From NCBI GenBank assembly GCA_023955635.1, contig JAMXHR010000017.1, positions 310,001 through 374,000 of the forward strand: a stretch of 64,000 bases of DNA, in the 5' to 3' direction. Below are positions 44,577 through 54,093 of the stretch, in pieces. The number at the start of each line of letters is the position of its first letter. Within the stretch, counting starts at the first letter, position 1. The position numbers were made by a program, and so were the translations under genes. Under the pieces are notes generated by a model that did not search any database, was not told where the DNA came from, and saw only the letters and a list, made by a program, of their open reading frames with translations. This stretch comes from Methanosarcina sp. ERenArc_MAG2 (GTDB lineage: Archaea > Halobacteriota > Methanosarcinia > Methanosarcinales > Methanosarcinaceae).

Positions 44577-45725
44577 ATGGATATAGTAGAAACACACAGG
44601 GAAAAATGTACACAGTGCGGAAAGTGCCTTGAGGTCTGCCCTCGCTACGACGATCTTGATTTAATTAAAATTCTTTATGGGTATCTGGAAGGAAAATCGG
44701 AAATAGATTCCGACTCTCTGTTGCGCTGTCTGACCTGCGGGCTTTGTACTGATGCTTGTCCCGACAAGCTGGGAATTAAATTGCTTATTTCTCCTGCCAG
44801 GCAGAAATGGGTGAATGAAAATGGCCTTACTGACAGGCAGACAATGGTTGACCCTGATGCTGAAAACAATCTCTTTAAAAAAATTGCCGGAATGGATGAA
44901 ATTCCTACATACAAAGACGATTCAGGTTCTGTTGTGTATTTTCCTGGTTGCGCCGGAACCTTTATCAATAAAATTATGGCACAGGCTGCTGTTGTCCTTC
45001 TGGAAAAAGCAGCAGTTGATTATACGGTCCTGAACGGGGTTGAATATTGCTGCGGAGCAGTATCCGCAGGTTCCGGAGATCCGGGACCTATCCGCAGAAA
45101 CGGACAGCGCAATATCTCTGAAATCCGAAAAAGGGGAGCAAAAACTCTTATAACTGCCTGTCCCGGCTGCTTCAAAGCTTTTAAGGATATTTACCCGAGA
45201 ATATTTGGAAAGCTTGATTTTCAAGTTCTGCATATTTCCCAGTACCTTGAGCTTCTAATAAAGGAAGGTAAACTTGCTCCGAAGGCGGTCCTCAATCACA
45301 GGGTCTTTTACCACGATCCGTGCCATCTGACCAGAGGAATGGGGGTGTATCGGGAAGCAAGAAATTTACTTGAAAACATCCCAGGCACTGAACTTGCCAA
45401 CAAGACCCCTGAGAGTTCAGCCTGTTGTGGGTTCGGTGGTGGGGTAAGGGTTAATTATCCTTCCGAATCTCTGAAAGTGGCTTCTGACCGCTACGAAGCT
45501 GCAGAAAAACTGGGCTGTGATATAATAATCACTAATTGCGGAGGCTGCATGCAGAACCTTATTGAAGCCGGGAAGGACGAGAAAATTAAAGTCTTTGATC
45601 TTGCCGAATATCTTTCCCTGGCCTGTGGGATAAAATTAGAGCGAGAAGACACGAAGATGCTGGAACTCGTCAACCGGGCTTACAGCCTCTGCATTTCAGG
45701 TTACAGAGAATCCAATAGCTCATAA
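44577..45725 (+). CDS. HdrD-like (Fe-S)-binding protein with two CCG domains
   Basis: A 382-residue protein built like heterodisulfide reductase subunit D: two ferredoxin-type clusters at the N-terminus ('CTQCGKCLEVCP' at 11-22, 'CLTCGLCTDACP' at 51-62) and two CCG domains ('EYCCGAVSAG' with 'CPGCFKAF', then 'CCGFGGG' with 'NCGGCMQNL'). In HdrD the CCG motifs bind the catalytic 4Fe-4S cluster that cleaves CoM-S-S-CoB; paralogues like this one serve unknown thiol/disulfide or electron-transfer reactions, since the true hdrD pairs with hdrE and no hdrE is next to it. It lies directly upstream of the methylamine operon but 1.4 kb away. Confidence 0.85.
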   Translation: MDIVETHREKCTQCGKCLEVCPRYDDLDLIKILYGYLEGKSEIDSDSLLRCLTCGLCTDACPDKLGIKLLISPARQKWVNENGLTDRQTMVDPDAENNLFKKIAGMDEIPTYKDDSGSVVYFPGCAGTFINKIMAQAAVVLLEKAAVDYTVLNGVEYCCGAVSAGSGDPGPIRRNGQRNISEIRKRGAKTLITACPGCFKAFKDIYPRIFGKLDFQVLHISQYLELLIKEGKLAPKAVLNHRVFYHDPCHLTRGMGVYREARNLLENIPGTELANKTPESSACCGFGGGVRVNYPSESLKVASDRYEAAEKLGCDIIITNCGGCMQNLIEAGKDEKIKVFDLAEYLSLACGIKLEREDTKMLELVNRAYSLCISGYRESNSS

Positions 45726-45735
45726 TCCGTACTTA

Positions 45736-45866
45736 GAGCCTATCCGAAAAGTCAGTAATGCATGTTGAAAAGTCATAATAGGTCTGTAATATCAGAGTAC
45801 CCGTTCCGGTTTTGCAGATTGCATATTGTAAAAGTTATCGCGGGTAACCACTTTTCGGATAGGTTC
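45736..45866. mobile_element. MITE with GAGCCTATCCGAAAAGT ends
   Basis: A 131-bp non-coding unit with inverted ends GAGCCTATCCGAAAAGT (45736-45752) and ACTTTTCGGATAGGTTC (45850-45866). It is flanked by TTA on both sides (45733-45735 and 45867-45869), a 3-bp target duplication of the IS5 kind. Confidence 0.75.
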
Positions 45867-46041
45867 TTAATAACTCACATATCTTTTCTTTTTCGACTTT
45901 CTAATAGAAGCTCGACCAGGGAGAAATATTGCTATATAAATTTATCCTTTTTTCGGATTTTTAATCTGGAGGTTATCAAATTAGCTCTAAAAAATCCAGA
46001 TCTAATTTGACAATCGTTCTTTATGAAGATCTCCGATATGT

Positions 46042-46321
46042 ATCCTGCTTTCGGCAGGTCGACATTAAAAATTAGAATATTTTTCCGATACCGTTTTTGA
46101 ATATTAGCTAACTATATATTGGGTTTAAAGTTGGTTAACGTGTGGCTCAATTCCCACGACATATATAAGTACTGAATCATTTTTTCATTGAAGTTTTGTA
46201 TGAGAAATTAACAATTGGTCATATGTAAACCTAACAACTGCACACAATTATGGAGCATCATTTCAAAATCGCCATCAGTAAATCTATTGAAAATTAATTG
46301 TCGACCTGCCGAATGTAGGAT
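46042..46321. mobile_element. 280-bp element with TCGGCAGGTCGAC ends
   Basis: Inverted ends ATCCTGCTTTCGGCAGGTCG (46042 on) and, at 46299-46321, the inverse carrying two differences. The interior is AT-rich and non-coding. It is a probable MITE in the long region upstream of the methylamine operon. Confidence 0.65.
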
Positions 46322-46815
46322 GTATTCTTATCTCCAACCAGTTCTATGCTATCTTATTAGCAATCCAATCTAAGAAAATAGATACGTCCACAGTTAGTGA
46401 AAAAAAGAATAACTTTTTAAGTCAAAATTCTAATTTGAGATCCTCAATCTGGCAGTACAGAAGCTTTGCAAAAATAGAACGAGAACTTTCTAAAAACAAT
46501 CATATGTTTTTCTCGAAATATAAGGACCAGAATAATCCTCCTCTGGTTAAAAAACAGTAATATTTCCTTAATTAATTACATGGAACTAAATATACATAGC
46601 ATTTCCATTATTTACTATGCATTCGCCCCCTTAGTTCTTATGGCGGTCGTTCTTTTAATGTCATTCAAATAACTTTATAAAAATCACTTTTAAATATCTC
46701 CTATTTATATTTTGGGATTATTTCATTTTGTTTTCTTCCCAAATATACTCGTAAAATGCATCATATAGAAAATTATTTATAGAACCCTTAATTTTGTTAC
46801 AACTTTTTTACAAAA
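46322..46815. other. Intergenic region upstream of the methylamine promoter
   Basis: Nearly 500 AT-rich bases. I see no supported gene; short TATA-like stretches occur, but none is tied to a frame. Confidence 0.4.
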
Positions 46816-47144
46816 ATATTTATATGAGAAAAATGAACCTTTTACTGGAGACATCTGTAAAGATGAGTTAACAGACGGGATTTAAATGGCACTAAAAAAT
46901 ACTCCCTCTGCTAAAACACTCATGAACCCCACTCAAGATAATCATGAAAACTTCATGATTTCATTGTCTCACTTGTGGTGATCATGGTTCCCACCCATGG
47001 TGATCGTGAGTTTCTTCTTGTGCATCTCGTGGCTTTAAACGAAAGCCATGAGCTTGCAGCCCTGATATTCATGAATAATCGTGACAATCAGGGGAAGGGT
47101 TAAGACGTCTCTATAGTCTAAAAACTAAAACGGAGGATGCAATT
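46816..47144 (+). promoter_or_regulatory. Promoter and long structured leader of the methylamine operon
   Basis: A TATA-like AATATTTATATGA (about 46815-46827) precedes a leader of roughly 290 bases. The leader holds a perfect hairpin AATCATGAA-AAC-TTCATGATT (about 46940-46960), further TCATGA and CCATGG-containing palindromes to about 47070, and a 31-codon frame (46886-46981, MALKNTPSAKTLMNPTQDNH and on). GGAGG at 47132-47136 closes it. Long leaders with post-transcriptional control are known for Methanosarcina methyltransferase operons, so regulation here is likely. Confidence 0.6.
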
Positions 47145-47786
47145 ATTAGCAAAGAAGAGTTGCTTCAGGAACTAGCAGGTGCTGTAATCTCCTGCAAGAA
47201 GGACGCAGTACTCGCTGCTGTTGAAAAAGCTAAAGGAGAACTGGAACCTTCCGAAATAATTGAAAAGGGGCTCGCAGCAGGTATGAACGAAGTGGGGGTT
47301 CTATTTGAGAGGGGCAAACTTTTCCTTCCCCACGTAATGATAGCTGCCGACGCAATGACTGCAGGAGTTGCAGCCCTTAAGGATCTTATGCCTGAAGGGG
47401 CTTCAAGCTCGAAAGTTGGCGTTATTGTGAACGGTACGGTAGAAGGCGATGTCCATGATATTGGTAAATCCATTGTCTCCACCATGCTCCAGTCTGCCGG
47501 CTTTGAAGTATATGATATCGGCCGTGATGTTCCTGTCAAGAATTTTGTTGAAAAGGCAAAAGAAGTAAATGCTGATATGATTGGAATTTCCGCTCTTATG
47601 ACCACAACCCTTCAGGGGCAGAGGGATGTAATTGAACTCCTCAAAGAAGAAGGTCTTAGGGACAGGGTAAAGGTCATGGTAGGCGGCGCACCCGCAACCC
47701 AAGCCTGGGCTGACAAAATCGGTGCAGACTGTTATGCAGAAAATGCAAGTGAGGCTGTCGCAAAGGCAAAAGAACTGCTGGTTTAA
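47145..47786 (+). CDS. mtbC: Dimethylamine corrinoid protein MtbC
   Basis: A 213-residue cobalamin-binding protein that takes the methyl group from dimethylamine via MtbB and passes it to the CoM methyltransferase MtbA. The corrinoid base-off motif D-x-H-x2-G is '[11 protein letters not shown]' (His about 104), followed by the S-x-L and GG motifs 'GISALMTTT' and '[10 protein letters not shown]'; the N-terminal helical cap is complete. The conserved N-terminus [11 protein letters not shown] starts right after ATT at 47145-47147, eight bases from GGAGG, so ATT appears to be the start codon; TTG at 47160 would cost five conserved residues and lies too far away. First gene of the operon. The assignment as mtbC rather than mttC follows gene order and similarity. 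Confidence 0.88.
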   Translation: MSKEELLQELAGAVISCKKDAVLAAVEKAKGELEPSEIIEKGLAAGMNEVGVLFERGKLFLPHVMIAADAMTAGVAALKDLMPEGASSSKVGVIVNGTVEGDVHDIGKSIVSTMLQSAGFEVYDIGRDVPVKNFVEKAKEVNADMIGISALMTTTLQGQRDVIELLKEEGLRDRVKVMVGGAPATQAWADKIGADCYAENASEAVAKAKELLV

Positions 47787-47812
47787 ATCATTCTCATACG
47801 GAGGTTATAAAA

Positions 47813-49299
47813 ATGGCAAAAAATAATGCAGTTGCAGGACTTAACGCACTTAATGGCGTAGAATTAAATCTTTTTACTACTGACGAACTCAAAGCTATTC
47901 ACTACGCAACCATGGAAGTTCTTATGGACCCTGGTGTTCAGGTTTCTGACCCCGAGGCAAGGAAGATCTTCAAGGAAAATGGCTGTGAAGTTAACGAAAA
48001 GACTCAGATCGTAAAGATCCCTGAATATCTTGTAAGAAAAGCCCTTCAGCTCGCACCCTCTAGATTTATTCTCTGGGGCCGTGACAAAAAGAACAATACC
48101 GTCCAGGAATGCGGTGGCAAAGTACACTGGACCTGTTTCGGTACCGGTGTGAAGGTCTGCAAGTACCAGGACGGAAAGTATGTAACCGTTGACTCCGTCG
48201 AACAGGACATTGCAGACATCGCAAAACTCTGTGACTGGGCTGAAAATATCGACTATTTCTCTCTCCCCGTCTCTGCTAGGGATATTGCAGGCAAGGGTGC
48301 ACAGGACGTTCACGAGACTTTCACCCCGATCGCAAACACCTCAAAGCACTTCCACCACATTGACCCTGTCGGCGAAAATGTCGAGTACTACTGGGACATC
48401 GCAAAGGCCTACTACGGCGGCGACGGAGAAGAAGCCAGGAAGAAACCGATCTTCTCCATGCTCCTCTGCCCGACCAGCCCTCTTGAACTCAGTGTCAATG
48501 CCTGCCAGGTCATCATTAAGGGTGCCCGTCTCGGAATCCCGGTTAACGTCCTGAGTATGGCAATGTCCGGTGGATCTTCTCCTGTCTATCTTGCAGGAAC
48601 TCTCGTTACCCACAACGCCGAAGTCCTCTCAGGTATCACCCTCGCCCAGCTTGCAGTGCCCGGAACAAAGGTCTGGTATGGAAGCTCAACAACCACCTTT
48701 GACCTGAAGAAAGGTACCGCACCTGTTGGTTCTCCTGAACTCGGTCTTATCAGTAGCGCAGTCGCAAAGCTTGCCCAGTTCTATGGCCTCCCTCCTATGT
48801 AGCAGGTTCCTAGTCTGATTCCAAGGTCCCAGATAACCAGGCAGGCCACGAAAAAACCATGACAACTCTCCTGCCTGCTCTCGCCGGTGCTAACACCATC
48901 TACGGAGCTGGGATGCTTGAACTCGGAATGACTTTCTCAATGGAACAGCTCGTCATTGACAACGATATCTTCAGTATGGTCAAGAAAGCCATGCAGGGAA
49001 TTCCTGTCTCAGAAGAAACTCTCGCAGTCGAATCTATCCAGAAAGTAGGCATCGGAAACAACTTCCTTGCTCTTAAGCAGACCAGAATGCTTGTGGACTA
49101 TCCGTCCAACCCCATGCTCATCGACAGGCGCATGTTTGGAGACTGGGCAGCATCTGGTTCAAAGGATCTTGCAACAGTTGCACACGAAAAGGTTGTAGAC
49201 GTCCTCAAGAACCACGAAGTCAAACAGATCGACGCAGACCTCCTCAAGGACATGAAGGCAGTCGTGGACAGAGCTGACAAAGCCTTCAGAGGCATGTAA
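47813..49299 (+). CDS. mttB: Trimethylamine methyltransferase MttB, pyrrolysine-containing, one apparent frameshift
   Basis: Transfers a methyl group from trimethylamine to MttC; a TIM-barrel enzyme of 495 residues with pyrrolysine in the active site. One G is missing at 48799: 'LPPM' should be followed by GTA GCA GGT TCC TAG TCT GAT, that is VAGS[15 protein letters not shown]. With that base restored the sense amber at 48811-48813 is codon 334, exactly the known Pyl position, and the total length is the usual 495. The TAG that seems to end the first frame at 48800 is a by-product of the missing base. GGAGG lies nine bases upstream of the ATG. C-terminal '[20 protein letters not shown]' is normal. 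Confidence 0.95.
48811..48813 (+). other. In-frame amber = pyrrolysine codon 334 of mttB
   Basis: TAG in the context VAGS-TAG-SDSK, the established Pyl site of MttB. Decoded by tRNA-Pyl, whose pyl genes are not in this window. Confidence 0.93.
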
Positions 49300-49332
49300 T
49301 TACAGTATCAAGATATTTCAGGAGAGCTAAAA

Positions 49333-49983
49333 ATGGCAAACAAAGAAGCAATCATTGCGAAAGCAAAAGAAGCAATCACCGAATTCGATGATGAACTTGC
49401 AGCAGAAGTGGCAGAAGAAGCCCTTGCTGCAGGAATCGACCCTGTAGAGCTCATTGAGAAGGGCTTTACCGCAGGCATGGAAGAAGTCGGAGCAAAGTTC
49501 GAACAGGGTGCCCTTTTCCTTCCCCATGTACTCGCAGCCGCTTCAGCAATGAACGCAGGCATAGAAGTAATCAAGCCGGAAATGGAGAAGCGCAAGTCTC
49601 AGACCAAGAACCTCGGAACTGTCGTTATCGGGACCATCGAAGGCGATATCCACTCCATTGGAAAGGACATAGTATCTTCCATGCTTAACATTGCCGGTTT
49701 CAAAGTTGTGGATCTTGGAAGAGACGTTCCAATCAAAACCTTCGTCGAAAAGGCAAAGGAATTCAAACCCCAGGTTATCGCATCCTCCGCCCTCATGACC
49801 ACAACCATGGTTAACCAAATCCAGATCGAGGAGCAGTTGAAAGAAGCAGGGATCCGCGATCAGGTCAAGACCATGGTCGGTGGCGCTCCTGTTACCCAGG
49901 ACTGGGCAGACAAAATCGGCGCAGACATCTACGGTGAAAGCGCCAACGATGCCGTCAGCAAGGTAAAGGCAGCCCTACTCTGA
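49333..49983 (+). CDS. mttC: Trimethylamine corrinoid protein MttC
   Basis: A 216-residue corrinoid protein, partner of MttB. The base-off motif is 'GDIHSIGKDIV' (Asp105, His107, Gly110), and the downstream 'ASSALMTTTMVNQ' and '[20 protein letters not shown]' complete the cobalamin site. The N-terminal 'MANKEAIIAKAKEAITEFDD' is the MttC type and distinguishes it from the MtbC-like first gene. A GGAGAG site precedes the ATG; the gap to mttB is only 33 bases. It ends before a strong hairpin that may attenuate transcription into mttP. Confidence 0.92.
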   Translation: MANKEAIIAKAKEAITEFDDELAAEVAEEALAAGIDPVELIEKGFTAGMEEVGAKFEQGALFLPHVLAAASAMNAGIEVIKPEMEKRKSQTKNLGTVVIGTIEGDIHSIGKDIVSSMLNIAGFKVVDLGRDVPIKTFVEKAKEFKPQVIASSALMTTTMVNQIQIEEQLKEAGIRDQVKTMVGGAPVTQDWADKIGADIYGESANDAVSKVKAALL

Positions 49984-49995
49984 AATGGTTTAACT

Positions 49996-50040
49996 GCAGA
50001 AAGTGTACTCTGTGAATACATTTTCTGCCATAATTTTATT
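49996..50040 (+). terminator. Hairpin between mttC and mttP
   Basis: A 12-bp stem GCAGAAAGTGTA/TACATTTTCTGC (49996-50007 and 50017-50028, one G-T pair) just after the mttC stop, followed by TAATTTTATTTT. It probably reduces or ends transcription after the corrinoid/methyltransferase genes, which are needed in larger amounts than the permease. Confidence 0.6.
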
Positions 50041-50344
50041 TTGTGCAGTTTTTGCGAACCCATAGCTGCAGACATAATTTAACAGCTCTCGCAGGTCATA
50101 CCACTCACGGGAATATTATAAATCGACTGTCATTATATAGCAACTAGCAACTATCAGGAAATAATGGCAACTAAAAACGCAATTATCAAAAGCAGCTGAA
50201 AAATGACCGTTAAAAACAGAACATTGAAAATATTCCCGGAGATATGACGCCATAAGAGAGGGTTTTCAGGCTGTGGAATATGGACTGGGTGATACCCTTT
50301 CCTGAGGGAGTTCCACAGTATTCTGAAAAATGGAGGGAATTTTC

Positions 50345-51391
50345 GTGGATTTGAAAGCTTTAAAAAAACAGGAAAGCAAAAGAAAGATCAGCAAAGGGTA
50401 TATGTGGGCCCTTTTCTGTGCTGTATTCTGGGGTATCTGGTATTTGCCAGGGACCGTTGTCTGGGCGCTTAACCCATTTGATCAGATGCAGGCAGCTATT
50501 GCCGAAACAGGTGGAGATGGTACAGCTCTTGTTGTAACTGCTGTTCTTATTACGGCCTTTAATGCTCTAACAGTCATGCTTGCGCTGATGATCTGGAATG
50601 GAGTGCTTGGGAAATACGGAGAACTGGGCAGGACTCTGAAAGAATTTCATCCCTGTTCCAAGTGGTTCTTCCTTGCCTCAATCTTCGGTGGCCCAATCGC
50701 AATTCTGGGTTCTTTTATTGCTATGGGCTTTATCGGTGGGGCATTTGCAGCTGTTTCGGGTCTTCTTTACCCTGTAGTAGGCTCAATTCTTGCTTATTAC
50801 TGGTACGGAGAAAAGATCTCCAAAAGAGCAGCAATGGGCATAGGAGTCATAATTATCGGAGGCATTACGATCTTCGGCGGTGGGCTTCTTTCTGATCTCT
50901 CTTCAGGTAATGTTCAGTGGATAGGATATCTTGGAGGTTTGATGGCTGCTGCAGGTTGGGGAATTGAAGGTGCAATTGCAGGCAAAGGGCTGGATATTTC
51001 AGAGCCGGACGCCGGACTGACTCTTCGCTTCCTTGGAGAAAACATTATCTGGTGGATCATTATTGTTCCTTTGCTTGCACTGTTTGGTTACCCCATGTAT
51101 TCTTTTGCTCTCCAGGTCTTTGAACCTATGACCCTGCTGGTCCTTATCTTTGCAGGAATTACCTTTGGTTTCTGTTATGTCTGCTGGTACAAATCCTTCC
51201 CACTCATAGGGGTTGGAAGAGGCCAGGGCATCGGAAATCTTTACGGTCTGTGTTCCATTATCTTCATTTTCCTCTTCTTTGGGCAGGTCCCCCAATGGAC
51301 TATCCTTGTTGGAGGCACTCTCTGTGTTATTGGCAGTTTTGTCATGTTTACGGAAGATGCAAGTGCACTTGAAACTCTGAGAGGTGAGTGA
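50345..51391 (+). CDS. mttP: Methylamine permease MttP
   Basis: A 348-residue polytopic membrane protein with about ten hydrophobic segments ('WALFCAVFWGIWYLPGTVVW', 'GIGVIIIGGITIFGGGLL' and others), the putative trimethylamine transporter that always accompanies mttBC in Methanosarcina. The start is GTG at 50345, eight bases after GGAGGG; an ATG at 50330 in frame overlaps that site and is less likely. A TATA-like AATATTATAAAT near 50112 could give it its own promoter. Its stop overlaps the upstream edge of the next small gene. Confidence 0.87.
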   Translation: MDLKALKKQESKRKISKGYMWALFCAVFWGIWYLPGTVVWALNPFDQMQAAIAETGGDGTALVVTAVLITAFNALTVMLALMIWNGVLGKYGELGRTLKEFHPCSKWFFLASIFGGPIAILGSFIAMGFIGGAFAAVSGLLYPVVGSILAYYWYGEKISKRAAMGIGVIIIGGITIFGGGLLSDLSSGNVQWIGYLGGLMAAAGWGIEGAIAGKGLDISEPDAGLTLRFLGENIIWWIIIVPLLALFGYPMYSFALQVFEPMTLLVLIFAGITFGFCYVCWYKSFPLIGVGRGQGIGNLYGLCSIIFIFLFFGQVPQWTILVGGTLCVIGSFVMFTEDASALETLRGE

Positions 51392-51392
51392 A

Positions 51393-51689
51393 GTGATCGG
51401 AAACCGTCCTATCAAGTTCAGGATTCTGGAACTTTTCCTGGATGGGAAGGAATACTGGAACTATGAAATCGTTTCAAAGATACAGGTAGAGTACGGCATG
51501 AACAGTGGCTACGGCAGGGACAGCATTAACTTTGATATCATCGAACTGGCGTCCGGAGGAATGCTGAAGGATGTGGAGCAGAAAGTCGATGAAGAGGGAA
51601 TCTATAAAAAAGACTTCCTTCTGCACAAGTATGTGATCACAGACTTCGGAAGAGTCCGAGGCTCTGATGCCTGCCTCAAATATGTGTGA
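51393..51689 (+). CDS. Small winged-helix-like protein in the methylamine operon
   Basis: About 98 residues from GTG at 51393 (GAGGTG six bases upstream; the ribosome-binding site overlaps the mttP stop). The sequence 'RPIKFRILELFLDGKEYWNY', 'EIVSKIQVEYGMNSGYGRDS' and 'HKYVITDFGR' looks like a winged-helix fold with a C-terminal wing, so it may regulate the operon. I do not know a named family. Tight coupling to mttP suggests a role in substrate sensing or transporter control. Confidence 0.65.
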   Translation: MIGNRPIKFRILELFLDGKEYWNYEIVSKIQVEYGMNSGYGRDSINFDIIELASGGMLKDVEQKVDEEGIYKKDFLLHKYVITDFGRVRGSDACLKYV

Positions 51690-51703
51690 TTGGAGGATAA
51701 GAT

Positions 51704-51853
51704 ATGACACAAACCGCAGTAGCTCTAGAAGCTTATAATGCATACTGGGCAAATTCCTTCATACCTGCAGCAGATAGTATGTGGATGGTTTTGATCCTCA
51801 TTCTGGCGGTAATAGCCCTCTGGCAGGCCAGAACCTTCGTATCAAAATTCTGA
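51704..51853 (+). CDS. 49-residue single-pass membrane protein between mttP and mtbB
   Basis: From ATG 51704 with GGAGG eight bases upstream: a polar N-terminus (MTQTAVALEAYNAYWANSFI), one membrane helix ('MWMVLILILAVIALWQA') and a short basic end 'RTFVSKF'. It lies 14 bases after the winged-helix gene and 57 bases before mtbB. It is too small for most gene finders but has a perfect ribosome-binding site. A small subunit or stabiliser of MttP is a reasonable guess. Confidence 0.65.
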   Translation: MTQTAVALEAYNAYWANSFIPAADSMWMVLILILAVIALWQARTFVSKF

Positions 51854-51910
51854 ACCCCAAAACATAGCTTTCCAGATCTGATATTCTTAAAAATATAAGG
51901 GTGATAATAA

Positions 51911-53314
51911 ATGGCAACTGAATATGCTTTGCGGATGGGAGACGGTAAACGTGTCTTCCTTACCAAAGAAAAGATTTTAAGCGAGATCGAAGCCGGAACT
52001 GCAAATGCTGCCGATCTTGGCGAGATCTCTGCCCTCAGCGCAGATGAAATCGACAAGCTTGCAGAAATTCTCATGATGCCCGGCAAGGCTGTCAGTGTCG
52101 AGCAGGGTATGGAAGTGCCTGTAACGCACGACATCGGCACACTCCGGCTTGACGGAGATCAGGGCAACAGCGGAGTAGGGATTCCTTCCAGCCGCCTCGT
52201 TGGCTGCATGATGCATGAGAGGGCTTTTGGCGCCGACACAATGGAACTCGGACACATTGACTACAGCTACAAGCCAGTAAAGCCCGTAGTCTCAAATGAA
52301 TGCCAGGCAATGGAAGTCTGCCAGCAGAACATGATTATCCCGCTCTTTTACGGGGCAATGCCTAATATGGGGCTTTATTACACTCCTGACGGGCCATTCG
52401 AGAACCCTGGAGACCTGATGAAGGCTTTTAAGATTCAGGAAGCCTGGGACTCCATGGAACACGCTGCAGAACACCTTACAAGGGATACTGTCTGGGTCAT
52501 GCAGAAACTCTTTGCCTCCGGGGCAGACGGCGTCAACTTTGACACAACTGCCGCTGCCGGAGACGCTGACATGTATGGTACTCTCCATGCAATTGAAGCT
52601 CTTAGAAAAGAATTCCCTGACATGTACATCGAAGCCGGAATGGCTGGGGAATGCGTACTCGGTATGCACGGAAACCTTCAGTATGACGGCGTGACCCTTG
52701 CAGGCCTCTGGCCTCATCAGCAGGCTCCGCTTATTGCAAAAGCCGGGGCAAATGTCTTCGGGCCAGTGTGCAATACTAACACCAGCAAAACATCTTCCTG
52801 GAACCTTGCCCGTGCAGTTACCTTCATGAAGGCAGCTGTCGAAGCTTCTCCAATCCCCTGTCACGTTGACATGGGCATGGGGGTTGGCGGAATTCCGATG
52901 CTTGAAACTCCTCCAATCGATGCCGTTACTAGGGCCAGCAAAGCAATGGTTGAAATTGCAGGCGTAGACGGCATATAGATCGGGGTCGGCGACCCGTTGG
53001 GTATGCCGATTTCCCACATAATGGCTTCCGGAATGACAGGAATAAGGGCTGCCGGCGACCTTGTCGCAAGGATGCAGTTCTCAAAGAATATGAGGATAAA
53101 AGACGCAAAAGAATACGTGGCAAAGAAACTCAACGTCGACACAATGGACCTATCAGACGAGCATGTCATGCGTGAACTGCGTGAAGAGCTTGACATCGGT
53201 GTCATAACCTCAGTTCCTGGCGCTGCAAAAGGAATTGCTGCAAAGATGAACATCGAAAAGTTGCTCGATATCAAGATAAATTCCTGCAACCGCTTCAGAA
53301 AGCAGATCCGTTAA
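51911..53314 (+). CDS. mtbB: Dimethylamine methyltransferase MtbB, pyrrolysine-containing
   Basis: A 467-residue methyltransferase that demethylates dimethylamine and methylates MtbC. The frame is continuous except for TAG at 52976-52978, codon 356, the established Pyl position ('AGVDGI'-Pyl-'[14 protein letters not shown]'-type context). The remaining 112 codons run to TAA at 53314. Start ATG 51911 follows GGTGAT. The barrel domain shows '[20 protein letters not shown]' at the N-terminus. It is the last gene of the operon and is separated from its corrinoid partner mtbC, as in other Methanosarcina. Confidence 0.95.
52976..52978 (+). other. In-frame amber = pyrrolysine codon 356 of mtbB
   Basis: TAG with the coding frame intact on both sides, matching the known Pyl site of MtbB. 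Confidence 0.93.

Positions 53315-54093
<779 letters not shown>

Noticed and set aside
48800-48802. TAG as the pyrrolysine codon of mttB
   Set aside because: It appears only because one G is missing at 48799. The frame that continues into the second half uses the TAG at 48811-48813, which gives the known context and position 334.
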